A stretch of DNA of 64,000 nt, from positions 186,001-250,000 of the forward strand of contig NZ_RPOI01000004.1 in assembly GCF_003818115.1 (NCBI RefSeq), written 5' to 3'. The notes below the pieces were generated by a model. The model was not told where the DNA came from, made no database searches, and saw only the letters and a program-made list of their open reading frames with translations. This stretch comes from Citrobacter youngae. GTDB taxonomy: Bacteria > Pseudomonadota > Gammaproteobacteria > Enterobacterales > Enterobacteriaceae. Shown in pieces: positions 9,897-20,087 of the stretch; within the stretch, counting starts at the first letter, position 1, and every line of letters starts with the position of its first letter. The translations under genes were made by a program, and so were the position numbers.

Positions 9897-12139
9897 AATC
9901 CTCCGCGAATCAATCCTCCCATGCCACGGCGCTCCATAAAGGCCGCCACCTGATGGCGTACCTCTGCCGCCATCTGCGCTTCCAGGCTGCGCTGCGCCAG
10001 CGTTTGCGCCTCATCAAAATCGATATGACGCAGCAGGTATTTCACACGTGCTACAGAACGCCCGTTCATCGATAAATGACGGAAACCAAGCCCAATAAGG
10101 ATGGTGACACACATCGGGTCACCCGCCATTTCACCACACAATCGCAAATCGATGCCGCTTTTCTCCGCCTCCTGCGCAATCATTGCCAGCGCACGTAACA
10201 TCCCCGGATGCAGGCTGTCATAAATACTGGCAACGCGTGTGTTGTTCCGATCGACAGCCAAAATATACTGGGTCAAATCGTTGGTCCCAACTGAGATAAA
10301 ATCGATCCTGTTTGCTAAATGCGGCAGCATAAACACCATCGACGGAACTTCCAGCATGATGCCAATGCGCGGTTTCGGGATCTCGTAGCCGATCATCTCT
10401 TCCACTTCGCGTCCGGCACGTTCAATCAAACGTCGCGCTTCGTCCACTTCATCAATGCTGGTTACCATCGGTAGCAAAATGCTGAGGTTGCCGGTTGCCG
10501 CGTTGGCACGCAGCATGGCGCGAACCTGGATCAAAAAGATCTCTGGCTGATCGAGCGTTATGCGGATCCCTCGCCAGCCAAGGCACGGGTTCTCTTCACT
10601 GATGGGCATGTAGGGCAGTTGTTTATCGGCACCGACATCCAGCGTACGCAGAGTTACGGGCTTATCGTTAAACATCTGCAGCATACCCTGATACTGCGCA
10701 ACCTGTTCTTCTTCCGAAGGAAAACCGCTTTGCAGCATGAACGGGATTTCGGTGCGATACAGGCCAATACCGTCGATCCTGCTACCCAGCTTTTCTTCAT
10801 GTTCCGGGCTGAGACCCGCATTGAGCATCACCTTCACGCGCTCGCCGCTTTTCAACTGTGCTGGCTGGTTGACGTCGTCTTCCGCCAGGCGGCTCAGTTC
10901 GATCTCTTCACTAATGAGACGCTGATATTCCTGGATTAATACCGGCTCCGGATCAACCAACAGTTCGCCACGATAGCCATCCACCACCAACGTGCGGCGG
11001 TGCAACACAGACGGCTGGATATCGGCCCCCATAACGGTAGGGATACCCAGCGCACGAACCATAATCGCCGCGTGAGAGTTGGCGGCACCATCCCTGACGA
11101 CAACCCCTACCAACCGGTCCTGGGGAAGTTCCGCCAGCGTAGTGGCAGACAGCTCATCCGCCACCAGCACGAAACGTTCCGGCCAGGCATTCGGCCCCTG
11201 AACAGAGTCGTCAAGATGGAACAGCAGACGCTGCCCCAACGCGCGCAAATCCCCGGCGCGTTCTTTGAGATAGTTATCGCTTAGCGCGGCAAACTGTTCG
11301 GCAAACTTCTCGATGATCGTTTTAACCGCCCACTCGGCCACCGAGCCGTTATCCACTTCCGCGAACAACTCGCGGCGCAGACGGGTATCGGAGAGCAGGT
11401 GCGAATAGAGATCAAAAATTGCCGCCGTCTCTTTCTGTGCCCCGGCAGCAAAACGCTTACTGTAGCGGCGAAATTCATTTGCGGCTTCTTCCAGTGCGCC
11501 AGTCAGACGTTCACGCTCAAGCACTGGATCCAACGTTGAAGCCTGATACACCTGTTCCATCAGCGGTAACGTGGCATCCTGCCAGCCTTCAGCGATCGCC
11601 ACGCCGGGGGCGGCAGGCAATGCGCGGATACGCGTTTGCCGGTATTGCCCAAATAGCGCGGTTAACTGCGACTGAGACAGAATAGCGGCCATTTGTGTGG
11701 CAAGCGTGACCAGAAAAGATTCTTCGCTTTCGTCGTACTGGCGCAACTCACGTTGCTGTACCACCAGGACGCCTAATAACTGGCGTCGCTGGATGATCGG
11801 TACGCCTAAGAACGCACGAAAGCGTTCTTCTTTCACCGAAGGAATATATTTAAAGCTGGGGTGTTTTTGCGCATCGGCAAGGTTGATAGGTTCCGCCAGC
11901 CTGCCAACCAGGCCAACGATCCCTTCATCAAACGCCAGTGCAACAGTGCGACCGCGTGGTTTTTTAAGTCCTCGGGTCGCCATCAGGTAATAACAGCGTC
12001 GGTCGTGATCGGCCAGGTAGACCGAGCAGACCTCTGTATCCATCGCAAGACAGATGTCAGTAACCAGAATATTCAACGCCTCATTGAGACGTGGGGCACT
12101 GGCCACCTTTTCGACTATTTCGCGCAGGCGGGTGAGCAT
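9893..12139 (-). CDS. ptsP: Phosphoenolpyruvate-protein phosphotransferase PtsP (enzyme I-Ntr)
   Basis: First component of the nitrogen-related PTS; it autophosphorylates from PEP and passes phosphate to NPr and then EIIA-Ntr, linking nitrogen and potassium status to regulation. The 748-residue protein starts with a GAF sensor domain (about residues 1-160, which in the family binds glutamine), followed by the enzyme I N-domain, the phospho-histidine region (RDGAANSHAAIMVRALGIP) and the PEP-binding TIM barrel ending in LRLCGEMAGDP with the catalytic Cys. It follows rppH after 12 bp, so the two are co-transcribed. Its stop codon is supplied by a REP element. Confidence 0.97.
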   Translation of the reverse strand: MLTRLREIVEKVASAPRLNEALNILVTDICLAMDTEVCSVYLADHDRRCYYLMATRGLKKPRGRTVALAFDEGIVGLVGRLAEPINLADAQKHPSFKYIPSVKEERFRAFLGVPIIQRRQLLGVLVVQQRELRQYDESEESFLVTLATQMAAILSQSQLTALFGQYRQTRIRALPAAPGVAIAEGWQDATLPLMEQVYQASTLDPVLERERLTGALEEAANEFRRYSKRFAAGAQKETAAIFDLYSHLLSDTRLRRELFAEVDNGSVAEWAVKTIIEKFAEQFAALSDNYLKERAGDLRALGQRLLFHLDDSVQGPNAWPERFVLVADELSATTLAELPQDRLVGVVVRDGAANSHAAIMVRALGIPTVMGADIQPSVLHRRTLVVDGYRGELLVDPEPVLIQEYQRLISEEIELSRLAEDDVNQPAQLKSGERVKVMLNAGLSPEHEEKLGSRIDGIGLYRTEIPFMLQSGFPSEEEQVAQYQGMLQMFNDKPVTLRTLDVGADKQLPYMPISEENPCLGWRGIRITLDQPEIFLIQVRAMLRANAATGNLSILLPMVTSIDEVDEARRLIERAGREVEEMIGYEIPKPRIGIMLEVPSMVFMLPHLANRIDFISVGTNDLTQYILAVDRNNTRVASIYDSLHPGMLRALAMIAQEAEKSGIDLRLCGEMAGDPMCVTILIGLGFRHLSMNGRSVARVKYLLRHIDFDEAQTLAQRSLEAQMAAEVRHQVAAFMERRGMGGLIRGGL

Positions 12140-12151
12140 AATTTGCGTAGC

Positions 12152-12682
12152 TTAACCTCTTTTACGTCTGTACGCAGGTGCGCTTTGCGGCTTAGGAGTG
12201 CTCTCCTGAAGCGCCATCACAACACTTGCGAATTCTTTCATCACCCTGCGATAGACATCGCGTTTAAATGACACCACCTGTCGAACCGGATACCAGTAAC
12301 TCACCCAGCGCCAGCCGTCGAACTCAGGTGTACTGCTGGTTTGCATATTGATTTCAGCATCGCTGCTGACCAACTGCAAAAGAAACCATTTTTGTTTCTG
12401 GCCGATACAAACCGGCTTTGTGTCCCAACGCACCAAACGTTTCGGTAACTTGTAACGCAACCAGTTACGAGTAGAAGCAAGGATCCGCACATCTTTACGA
12501 CTCAGACCTACTTCTTCAAAGAGTTCCCGGTACATCGCCTGCTCTGCTGTCTCTCCTGCATTTATCCCGCCTTGCGGGAATTGCCAGGAGTGCTGACCAA
12601 ATCGCCGGGCCCACATGACCTGCCCCTGGCGGTTACAAATTACTATCCCTACATTCGGGCGGTAGCCATCGTCATCAATCAC
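12152..12682 (-). CDS. rppH: RNA pyrophosphohydrolase RppH
   Basis: Nudix hydrolase that removes pyrophosphate from the 5' triphosphate end of RNAs, triggering RNase E decay. The 176-residue protein contains the Nudix box [23 protein letters not shown] near residues 38-60 with all conserved Glu residues. The C-terminal tail is basic ([14 protein letters not shown]). It is the first gene of an rppH-ptsP unit, transcribed away from the DnaA-box-rich gap upstream. Confidence 0.97.
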   Translation of the reverse strand: MIDDDGYRPNVGIVICNRQGQVMWARRFGQHSWQFPQGGINAGETAEQAMYRELFEEVGLSRKDVRILASTRNWLRYKLPKRLVRWDTKPVCIGQKQKWFLLQLVSSDAEINMQTSSTPEFDGWRWVSYWYPVRQVVSFKRDVYRRVMKEFASVVMALQESTPKPQSAPAYRRKRG

Positions 12683-12839
12683 CGGACTACCTCAACATAA
12701 ACCTTATATACAAACGATTGTTTCACACTCCAGAGGGGCGGTAAACCACTCTGTTAAGGGCGCGATATTCTAATAACAATTGAATAACTCACAGCAAAGG
12801 GCCGAGTTATAAACAGAAGATATGCTACATAGGCGATTT

Positions 12840-13325
12840 TATTCACCTTTTCTGTGGATATAGTTGTGAAGAAGTACGGAATTACTATGGGAAAACCCGG
12901 AGCAGTCTGAATAAGACATCCGTCACACTCAAAAAATAGTCTTATATATTCATTAAGTTAAAAGCAACAACTGTAGCTAAACATGCAGAAATGTGATGCA
13001 CGTCACGCATACGATCTTCGAGCTGATGAAAGATCGACCAGCGTTGGTTTTATCCACAGATTATGCCAATAAGTTAGGCACAATTTGTGTGAAAATTCGA
13101 TTTTCGTCGCACGTCAAGGCTGTAAATTGAAACAGTAGTGGGGGTTTTTCACAGTTATCCCATCTTTCTGTGGATAACATGGTGTAAGATCCTGTTCATT
13201 GTCAGTGACCAGAATTGGAAAACCCGGTTTTCTGTTGCGCAACCCTTTACATCAAAATATAAAAATCACTATAAATCATGCAATTGGATAAAGCATGTGG
13301 AAAAAGATAAACTCTGTCCACACGG
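12840..13325. promoter_or_regulatory. DARS2 DnaA-reactivating locus between rppH and mutH
   Basis: This lies in a 684-bp gene-free stretch at the chromosomal position where E. coli has DARS2, which promotes exchange of ADP for ATP on DnaA. I see two perfect DnaA boxes: TTATCCACA at 13050-13058 and its complement TGTGGATAA at 13169-13177. A one-mismatch box, TGTGGATAT, is at 12853-12861. Around 13145-13178 there is a compact cluster: TTTTTCACA, TTATCCCAT, and the facing TGTGGATAA, where GTTATCC and GGATAAC form an inverted repeat. This is a plausible three-box DARS core. IHF and Fis sites, known in E. coli DARS2, could not be assigned by eye. Outer limits are approximate. Confidence 0.8.
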
Positions 13326-13366
13326 TATAAAATCATTGCTCATTTTTTAACCCAAGGGTAACTCTG

Positions 13367-14062
13367 ATGCCAGAACTCCATCCATTGATTTCTCCGCCTG
13401 AATCCGAAGCCCAGTTGCTGCACCAGGCACGGCAACTTTCGGGCTACACGCTGGGAGAACTGTCGGCGATGGCAGGACTCGTCGCGCCAAAGGATCTGAA
13501 GCGGGACAAAGGCTGGATTGGCGTGCTGCTGGAAATTTGGCTTGGGGCCAGTGCGGGCAGTAAACCGGAGCAGGATTTTGCCGCGCTGGGTGTGGAGTTA
13601 AAAACGATCCCTGTAGATAGCCTTGGCAGACCGCTGGAAACGACCTTTGTCTGCGTGGCACCGTTAACCGGTAATACCGGCGTGACCTGGGAAACCAGCC
13701 ATGTTCGACACAAGCTTAAACGCGTGTTGTGGATACCCGTAGAAGGTGAACGCAGCATCCCTGTGGCTGAACGGCGCGTTGGCTCTCCGTTGCTGTGGAG
13801 TCCGAATGAAGAGGAAGATCGACAACTGCGTCTGGACTGGGAAGAGTTGATGGACATGATAGTGCTAGGCCACGTCGAACGCATCACCGCTCGCCATGGG
13901 GAAGTGCTGCAACTGCGTCCTAAAGCCGCTAACGCCCGGGCGCTGACCGAGGCCATTGGCGCCCATGGCGAACCGATCCTGACTCTGCCCCGCGGGTTTT
14001 ACCTGAAAAAGAACTTCACCCGCGCATTGCTGGAACGGCATTTTCTATTCCAGGCTCAATAA
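13367..14062 (+). CDS. mutH: DNA mismatch repair endonuclease MutH
   Basis: Nicks the unmethylated strand at hemimethylated GATC sites when activated by MutL. The 231-residue protein (E. coli 229) has the active site of the Sau3AI/PvuII-like fold: Asp in QDFAALG, then GVELKTIP with the catalytic Glu and Lys. The start at 13367 is preceded by AAGGGTAACTCTG. It is transcribed on the plus strand away from DARS2 and is followed by ygdQ. Confidence 0.97.
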   Translation: MPELHPLISPPESEAQLLHQARQLSGYTLGELSAMAGLVAPKDLKRDKGWIGVLLEIWLGASAGSKPEQDFAALGVELKTIPVDSLGRPLETTFVCVAPLTGNTGVTWETSHVRHKLKRVLWIPVEGERSIPVAERRVGSPLLWSPNEEEDRQLRLDWEELMDMIVLGHVERITARHGEVLQLRPKAANARALTEAIGAHGEPILTLPRGFYLKKNFTRALLERHFLFQAQ

Positions 14063-14136
14063 CACACCCTGACCTTTCGCCCGTCGCGTTACGCGCCTAT
14101 AATTACCGCTTCTTTTTTTTGGCAGGACTTTGTTTG

Positions 14137-14850
14137 ATGTTATTTGCATGGATAACCGATCCTAACGCCTGGCTGGCGCTCGGTACGCTGACGCTGCTGG
14201 AGATCGTTCTCGGGATCGACAATATTATTTTCCTTTCTCTGGTTGTAGCAAAACTCCCAACAGCACAACGCAATCATGCCCGACGAATCGGGCTGGCGGC
14301 AGCGATGGTGATGCGTCTGGCGCTGCTGGCATCCATCGCCTGGGTAACGCGGCTCACTAACCCGTTATTCGAACTGTTTGGCGAGGCGATTTCAGCACGC
14401 GATCTGATCCTTCTGCTCGGCGGATTGTTCCTGATCTGGAAAGCGAGTAAAGAGATCCACGAGTCCATTGAGGGCGAAGAGGAAGGACTGAAAACCCGCG
14501 TCTCTTCTTTCCTGGGCGCGATTGTGCAGATCATGCTGTTGGATATTATCTTCAGTCTGGACTCAGTAATCACCGCAGTAGGCTTGTCCGATCATCTGTT
14601 TATTATGATGGCAGCCGTCGTGATTGCCGTGGGCGTAATGATGTTTGCAGCCCGCCCAATCGGTGAGTTTGTTGATCGTCACCCTTCGGTAAAAATGCTG
14701 GCACTCTCTTTCCTGATACTGGTTGGCTTCACGCTAATCCTGGAAAGCTTCGATGTCCATGTTCCGAAAGGATACATTTACTTCGCTATGTTCTTCTCTA
14801 TCGCTGTAGAGACCCTGAACCTGTGGCGCAATAAAAAAAATCCACTCTGA
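14137..14850 (+). CDS. ygdQ: TerC-family inner membrane protein YgdQ
   Basis: 237-residue polytopic membrane protein of the TerC/Alx family, with the conserved acidic transmembrane motifs LEIVLGIDNIIF and LLDIIFSLDSVITAVG that are thought to coordinate metal ions. The start chosen (MLFAWITDP, AGGA ten bases upstream) gives the E. coli length; an in-frame extension of six residues is less likely. By family, it may export a metal such as manganese; the substrate is not shown here. It lies 74 bp downstream of mutH. Confidence 0.93.
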   Translation: MLFAWITDPNAWLALGTLTLLEIVLGIDNIIFLSLVVAKLPTAQRNHARRIGLAAAMVMRLALLASIAWVTRLTNPLFELFGEAISARDLILLLGGLFLIWKASKEIHESIEGEEEGLKTRVSSFLGAIVQIMLLDIIFSLDSVITAVGLSDHLFIMMAAVVIAVGVMMFAARPIGEFVDRHPSVKMLALSFLILVGFTLILESFDVHVPKGYIYFAMFFSIAVETLNLWRNKKNPL

Positions 14851-14860
14851 CTGACACTAT

Positions 14861-14880
14861 CGCTCCCCCCATGGGGAGCG
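14861..14880 (+). terminator. Hairpin after ygdQ
   Basis: CGCTCCCC and GGGGAGCG form an 8-bp GC-rich stem with a 4-base loop, 11 bp past the ygdQ stop. There is no good T run, so termination may be weak. Confidence 0.55.
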
Positions 14881-14996
14881 AATACTCCCCGCGCACCTTC
14901 CTTCTCTCACAGATTAAGATTTTACTGCTTTCGCCCTGCACAACTTCGCGTTATTACTAAACTAGTGTCAGACGCAGGCCATGTGAGGATAAGCAG

Positions 14997-15215
14997 ATGA
15001 AAAAATGGGCAGTTTTAATTTCCGCCGTCGGGCTGGCTTTTGCCGTTTCCGGATGCAGCAGTGATTATGTGATGGCAACAAAAGATGGTCGAATGATCCT
15101 GACCGATGGTAAACCAGAAATTGACGATGATACCGGTCTGGTGAGTTACCACGATCAGCAAGGCAATGCGATGCAAATTAACCGCGACGAAGTCTCTCAA
15201 ATCATTGAGCGTTGA
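14997..15215 (+). CDS. ygdR: DUF903 lipoprotein YgdR
   Basis: 72-residue predicted lipoprotein. The signal sequence [16 protein letters not shown] ends in the lipobox VSGC, followed by [20 protein letters not shown], the SH3-like DUF903 fold shared with YgdI. The residue after the Cys is Ser, so outer-membrane targeting is expected. It has its own promoter region after ygdQ and a clear terminator 2 bp past the stop. Function unknown. Confidence 0.93.
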   Translation: MKKWAVLISAVGLAFAVSGCSSDYVMATKDGRMILTDGKPEIDDDTGLVSYHDQQGNAMQINRDEVSQIIER

Positions 15216-15217
15216 TG

Positions 15218-15246
15218 GTTAAGGTCAGCAGCGCGCTGGCCTTAAC
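15218..15246 (+). terminator. Terminator of ygdR
   Basis: GTTAAGGTCAGC pairs with GCTGGCCTTAAC (12 bp with one G-U pair) around AGCGC, followed by AATTTTGC and a pyrimidine-rich run. It begins just past the ygdR stop codon. Confidence 0.75.
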
Positions 15247-15279
15247 AATTTTGCTTCCCTTTTTCCCTTCCCTCAGCCA

Positions 15280-15311
15280 TTTTTATAATCCTTATGTCGT
15301 GATTATAAAAA
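15280..15311. promoter_or_regulatory. Perfect 11-bp inverted repeat upstream of tas
   Basis: TTTTTATAATC at 15280-15290 is an exact reverse complement of GATTATAAAAA at 15301-15311, with a 10-bp spacer. The right arm ends 10 bp before the tas ATG and overlaps the AAAAAGGA ribosome binding site. The left arm contains TATAAT, a possible -10 box. It could be an operator or a leader hairpin that covers the ribosome binding site. Confidence 0.5.
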
Positions 15312-15321
15312 GGAAACGGCT

Positions 15322-16362
15322 ATGCAATATCACCGTATACCCCACAGCTCGCTGGAAGTCAGTACACTGGGGCTGGGCACAATGACGTTTGGTGAACAAA
15401 ACAGCGAAGCCGACGCACATGCACAGCTCGACTATGCCGTTGCACAAGGCATAAATTTAATCGACGTTGCCGAGATGTATCCGGTACCGCCTCGTCCAGA
15501 AACCCAGGGACTCACCGAAACTTACGTGGGCAACTGGCTCGCCAAACACGGCAGCCGCGAAAAGCTAATCGTGGCGTCGAAGGTCAGTGGACCATCACGT
15601 AACAACGACAGCGGCATTCGACCGAATCAGGCGCTGGATCGTAAAAACATCCGTGAGGCACTGCACGACAGTCTGAAAAGACTGCAGACCGATTATCTCG
15701 ATCTCTATCAGGTCCACTGGCCGCAGCGTCCGACCAACTGCTTTGGTAAGCTGGGATATAGCTGGACGGACTCCGCGCCGGTCGTTTCCCTACTGGATAC
15801 GCTGGACGCGCTGGCAGAGTTTCAGCGTGCAGGTAAGATTCGTTACATCGGTGTTTCCAACGAAACCGCGTTTGGCGTAATGCGTTATCTGCACCTGGCA
15901 GACAAACATGACCTGCCGCGTATCGCCACTATCCAGAACCCGTACAGCCTGCTAAACCGCAGCTTTGAAGTTGGACTGGCCGAAGTGAGCCAGTATGAAG
16001 GCGTTGAGCTACTGGCCTACTCGTGCCTTGGTTTTGGCACCTTAACCGGTAAATACCTGAACGGTGCGAAACCTGCCGGCGCACGCAATACGCTGTTTAG
16101 CCGTTTTACGCGCTACAGCAGCGAACAAACGCAAAAAGCGGTAGCTGCCTATGTGGATATCGCCAAACGCCATAACCTCGATCCTGCGCAAATGGCGCTG
16201 GCATTCGTGCGTCGTCAGCCGTTTGTCGCCAGCACACTGCTGGGTGCCACGACGATGGAGCAGCTAAAAACCAACGTTGAAAGCCTGTATCTGGAATTGA
16301 GCGAGGAAGTGCTGGCAGAGATTGAAGCGGTGCATCAGGTGTATACCTATCCTGCACCTTAA
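15322..16362 (+). CDS. tas: Aldo/keto reductase Tas
   Basis: 346-residue NADP(H)-dependent aldo-keto reductase, the same length as E. coli Tas, a protein found by suppression of starvation-associated tyrosine auxotrophy. It shows the AKR barrel: INLIDVAEMYP with catalytic Asp and Tyr, KLIVASKVSGP with the catalytic Lys, and DYLDLYQVHWPQRP with the active-site His. Its physiological substrate is not established. It stands alone between ygdR and the convergent lplT. Confidence 0.95.
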   Translation: MQYHRIPHSSLEVSTLGLGTMTFGEQNSEADAHAQLDYAVAQGINLIDVAEMYPVPPRPETQGLTETYVGNWLAKHGSREKLIVASKVSGPSRNNDSGIRPNQALDRKNIREALHDSLKRLQTDYLDLYQVHWPQRPTNCFGKLGYSWTDSAPVVSLLDTLDALAEFQRAGKIRYIGVSNETAFGVMRYLHLADKHDLPRIATIQNPYSLLNRSFEVGLAEVSQYEGVELLAYSCLGFGTLTGKYLNGAKPAGARNTLFSRFTRYSSEQTQKAVAAYVDIAKRHNLDPAQMALAFVRRQPFVASTLLGATTMEQLKTNVESLYLELSEEVLAEIEAVHQVYTYPAP

Positions 16363-16370
16363 CAGTTAGC

Positions 16371-16428
16371 GCCTGATGGCGCTGCGCTTATCAGGCCTAC
16401 AGACAGCGTTCCCTGTAGGCCTGGTTGC
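16371..16428. repeat. REP element between tas and lplT
   Basis: A REP unit with stem GCCTGAT/ATCAGGC and spacer GGCGCTGCGCTT is at 16371-16400, followed by a partial inverted copy (CTGTAGGCCTGG) near 16413. It lies in the gap between two convergent genes, a usual REP position. Confidence 0.8.
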
Positions 16429-16444
16429 AACAGCATATAACAGA

Positions 16445-17638
16445 CTAATGGCGGCGCTGCCAAATCCACAGCGCCGTAATCGCCAGGGCAAACAACGCAC
16501 CAAATCCAACGCCAATGGCTACTGCAGGAATACCCACCAACACCGCCAGTGAGTAGATACCGAGCATCAGCAACATCGCGCTGTTTTCACCCAGGTTTTG
16601 CACCGCAATAGCGTTGCCCGCACCCACGCTTTTTTTGCCCCGCTCCTGCAGTAACGCATTCAGCGGTACCACAAAGAACCCACCACACACGCCGATAAGC
16701 AGCAGCAACGCGTAGGCCGGAAGCAGCGAATGTTGAAGAGAGAAAATCAGCACCACGACGCCGATCAGTATCCCTGCAGGCATACAGCGCGACACGGTTT
16801 CCAGCGTCACCAGTTTCGCAGCCGCCCCCGCGCCGACAACAATCCCGATAGCCACCATAGCGTTGAGATAGGTCGGTGTGGCGTTATCGGTAATGCCGAG
16901 CGCAACCGGCACCCACAGCACCAGAAGAAAACGCAGCGTGACGCCCGCGCCCCAAAACAGGCTGGTTCCTACCAACGAGAAACGTGTTTCACCGTTGCGC
17001 CACAGCGAGGAGGCGGCACAGAAAAAACTACGCGTCATTTTGCCCAGATGCCAGGACTGACCGGGGCGAGCCGCGGCGAGCTTGGGAATATACACGTTAG
17101 CGACCACCGCGCCTGCATAAGCCAGCGCACAGGCGGAAAGCGCAGCAATCACATGCCAGTCGGCCAGCACACCGCCGGCAACAGAACCCAGCAAGATAGC
17201 GGCAATGGTTGACGCCTCCATCAGGCCATTCGCTTTCACCAGTTTGTCGCCGGTCGTCAACTCACCCAGGATGCCATACTTGGCCGGAGAATACGCCGCC
17301 GCGCCAATCCCCACTAGCGTATACCCGAGAAACGGATTAATGCCGAAGCAAATACTTGCCGCACCCAGCAGTTTCAGGGAGTTCGCGAACATCATCACTC
17401 TGCCTTTGGCAAAGCTATCCGCCACCTGTCCAACAAACGGCGCAAACAAAATGTAAGCGCCCACAAACACCATTTGCAGGATTGGCTGGCTCCAGTCCGG
17501 GTAGAACTGCGCCTTGAGCAAAGCCAGGGTAGCAAACAACAACGCGTTATCGCCAAACGCTGACAAAAACTGCGCGGCGATAACGGACATCATCCCTTTT
17601 GACCAGATTGACGTGCTAGTGTGTACTGACTCACGCAT
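16445..17638 (-). CDS. lplT: Lysophospholipid transporter LplT
   Basis: 397-residue MFS-type flippase that moves lysophospholipids (mainly lyso-PE) from the outer to the inner leaflet of the inner membrane for re-acylation by Aas. About twelve hydrophobic segments are visible, with the conserved start [16 protein letters not shown] and [18 protein letters not shown]. The start at 17638 overlaps the aas stop by 8 bp (ATGCGTGA), which indicates translational coupling; an upstream in-frame ATG would add six residues not found in the family. Confidence 0.95.
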   Translation of the reverse strand: MRESVHTSTSIWSKGMMSVIAAQFLSAFGDNALLFATLALLKAQFYPDWSQPILQMVFVGAYILFAPFVGQVADSFAKGRVMMFANSLKLLGAASICFGINPFLGYTLVGIGAAAYSPAKYGILGELTTGDKLVKANGLMEASTIAAILLGSVAGGVLADWHVIAALSACALAYAGAVVANVYIPKLAAARPGQSWHLGKMTRSFFCAASSLWRNGETRFSLVGTSLFWGAGVTLRFLLVLWVPVALGITDNATPTYLNAMVAIGIVVGAGAAAKLVTLETVSRCMPAGILIGVVVLIFSLQHSLLPAYALLLLIGVCGGFFVVPLNALLQERGKKSVGAGNAIAVQNLGENSAMLLMLGIYSLAVLVGIPAVAIGVGFGALFALAITALWIWQRRH

Positions 17639-19790
17639 GTTGTTTTTCCGGTTCATCGACCCAGTTTTTCAGTGTCACAAAATCTGGCTTACCGCTGCCG
17701 AGCAGAGGGAGTTGTTTCAGGTGGCGGATATCACGCGGTACGGCAAGCTCTGGAATGCCGTGGATGCGCGCATACTGGAGTAATCTTTCACGGGTCAGCT
17801 CGCTGTCGGTAGTAAACAGCACCAGCGCTTCCCCTTTATTGGCATCGCTCTTGATAGCCGTGGCATGCATTTTGTCAGCAGATACTGCCAGCGCCAGCTG
17901 TTCAACCATCTCCAGTGACACCATCTCACCGGCAATTTTGGCAAAGCGCTTGGCACGCCCTTGAATCTGTACAAAGCCATTTTCATCAAAGCGTACAACA
18001 TCACCGGTGTCGTACCAGCCGTGTTCTATCTGACCCTGCGCATTTTCTGCGGTTGGGACTTCCAGTACACCTGGCTTTTCGACGCGCAGATAGCCGCTCA
18101 TAATATTAGGGCCTTTCAGCTGTAAACGCCCGCCATCTTCAATACCAGGAACCGCCAACAGTCGGGCATCCATACCAGGCAGAATGCGCCCTACCGTTCC
18201 CGATTTCGCCGCCATCGGTACGTTAATCGACACCACCGGCGCACATTCCGTCACGCCATAGCCTTCAAGGACGCGCAGGCCAAACTTCTCCTGCCACAAC
18301 TGCTTTGTGCTGTCTTGCAGCTTTTCGGCTCCGGCAACAACATAGCGCAGACGGTGGAAATCGTACGGATGAGCAAACCGCGCATAATTGCCGAGGAACG
18401 TTGAGGTACCAAACAGTACGGTGCAGTTACGGTCATATACCAGCTCAGGAACGATGCGGTAATGCAGCGGACTGGGGTACAAAAACACTTCAGCACCGGT
18501 CAGCAACGGCGTGAATAACCCTACCGTCAGGCCAAAAGAGTGAAATAGCGGCAATGCTGACATAAAGCGATCGTCGGCAGTGAAATCGGCAATCGTCTTA
18601 ATCTGCTCGACGTTCGCCAGAATGCTCTTATGGCTGTGTACGACACCTTTCGGGTGGCCTTCTGATCCTGAGGTAAAGAGGATCACCGCAGCTTCTTCCG
18701 GCTGCTGCTTCACCTGTGCCAGATGCGGCGCCAACAGATGAGAAAAAATCCACAGCTTATCGCCAAAGGTCACATCGGCCTTCAGATCTTCCAGATACAC
18801 CCAGCGCACCTGGGTGAGCTGTTCCGGTAGGTGCCAGAGTTTGCCTTTATCGAGAAATCGTCGGGAAGTGAAGATCGTTTTGATTTCAGAGGCTGTAATG
18901 GCGCTGGTTAATCCCTTCACGCCCGCCGTATAGTTCATCATCGCCGGGATGCGTCGACGCGCAATGGCGCCAAAAATGACCGCCGCGCTGATCCCCGCAT
19001 TTGGCAGCATCAGGCCGATTTTTTCACCTTCCGCGCTATATTTCTCCAGAATACGAGCCACAAAGAGTGTCTTCGTCAGCAGTTTGCGGTAGCTGTCCGG
19101 CGTAAAGTTAACATCTTCAATGCAGTTTTTGCCTGCGCCAAACCGGTATTTTGCCGCCAGTAGCGACTCGTATAACGTTTCACGCGGGCGGACGGCCATA
19201 CGCGCTTCCATCATAATCTGGTGCAGCATTTCACCGGCGATTTTGCGGCGATCGCGAGCACGCGGCGCTTCCGGCATCGGCATTTGGGTCGGCGGCAGGA
19301 TATGCAATTGAATACGCGGAAAAAATCGCTGTTTAACCAGACCTTTCAGGCGGCTAAATTGGGTCAGTTCCGCGCCTTCAATACGCACAGGCACCACCGT
19401 CGCCTTTGATTTTGCGGCAACGAACCCGGCACCATCGTAGATTTTCATCAGTGAACCGGTGGTCGAAATACGTCCTTCCGGGAAAATAACCACCGGGCGC
19501 CCCTGCTCGACCAGGCGTACCAGATGTTTAATCGACATCGGTTTGGTTGGGTCTAGCGGTACGAAATCAATCAGTGGAGTGAGCCAGCGCATATACCATT
19601 GCTGGCTGATCGAGGTGTAAACGGCAAAAACGGGGCGAATCGGTAAAAAGAGCGCCAGCAGGATACCATCGATAAATGAGACATGGTTGGGCGTGATTAA
19701 GACGCGTTCTCCCCGTAGCGCGCTGACATCGCCCGTGACGCGAACACGAAACAGCACGCGAAACAGATTTCGAAAAAAACCAAATAGCAT
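17631..19790 (-). CDS. aas: Bifunctional 2-acylglycerophosphoethanolamine acyltransferase / acyl-ACP synthetase Aas
   Basis: Re-acylates lysophosphatidylethanolamine at the inner membrane using fatty acid activated on bound ACP. The 719-residue protein has an N-terminal PlsC-type acyltransferase domain with the HX4D motif (NHVSFIDG, near residues 35-42) and the FPEGR motif. A C-terminal AMP-binding domain carries the P-loop-like [13 protein letters not shown] and [11 protein letters not shown]. The start at 19790 (MLFGFFRNL) has GGGAG upstream and gives the E. coli length. It overlaps lplT, its functional partner. Confidence 0.96.
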   Translation of the reverse strand: MLFGFFRNLFRVLFRVRVTGDVSALRGERVLITPNHVSFIDGILLALFLPIRPVFAVYTSISQQWYMRWLTPLIDFVPLDPTKPMSIKHLVRLVEQGRPVVIFPEGRISTTGSLMKIYDGAGFVAAKSKATVVPVRIEGAELTQFSRLKGLVKQRFFPRIQLHILPPTQMPMPEAPRARDRRKIAGEMLHQIMMEARMAVRPRETLYESLLAAKYRFGAGKNCIEDVNFTPDSYRKLLTKTLFVARILEKYSAEGEKIGLMLPNAGISAAVIFGAIARRRIPAMMNYTAGVKGLTSAITASEIKTIFTSRRFLDKGKLWHLPEQLTQVRWVYLEDLKADVTFGDKLWIFSHLLAPHLAQVKQQPEEAAVILFTSGSEGHPKGVVHSHKSILANVEQIKTIADFTADDRFMSALPLFHSFGLTVGLFTPLLTGAEVFLYPSPLHYRIVPELVYDRNCTVLFGTSTFLGNYARFAHPYDFHRLRYVVAGAEKLQDSTKQLWQEKFGLRVLEGYGVTECAPVVSINVPMAAKSGTVGRILPGMDARLLAVPGIEDGGRLQLKGPNIMSGYLRVEKPGVLEVPTAENAQGQIEHGWYDTGDVVRFDENGFVQIQGRAKRFAKIAGEMVSLEMVEQLALAVSADKMHATAIKSDANKGEALVLFTTDSELTRERLLQYARIHGIPELAVPRDIRHLKQLPLLGSGKPDFVTLKNWVDEPEKQHA

Positions 19791-19885
19791 CTCAACTCCC
19801 TGTGCCATTAATTATATAAACATCAATGATGGGAGAGTATACGAGTTGGGGAATGGGCGCGACAGATAACGGGTAAATAGAATCC

Positions 19886-19973
19886 GAAAAAAAACCTGCG
19901 CATCCGCGCAGGTCGGTGCAAGAGACAGGTACGAAGTGCGTACCGAATAATCTCACCAATCAATACCTCTGGG
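19886..19973 (-). ncRNA. omrA: Small regulatory RNA OmrA
   Basis: Minus-strand sRNA of about 88 nt beginning CCCAGAGGUAUUGAUUGGUG and ending in a terminator stem CUGCGCGGAUGCGCAG with eight U (A run at 19887-19894). The 5' seed CCCAGAGGUAUUGAU is identical in the neighbouring OmrB. Known OmrA is Hfq-dependent, transcribed under OmpR control, and represses outer-membrane protein, csgD and flhDC mRNAs. The aas-galR position is that of E. coli. Confidence 0.92.
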
Positions 19974-20087
19974 ATCTTGATTGTGGTCGTCACCGCACCG
20001 TTCCGCCAGTTGGAAAACGCAAAGGAATGAACCCAAGTGCAACGAGTTGTGTAAATTATCGGTTACTGTTACAGATACGCCGTACGC

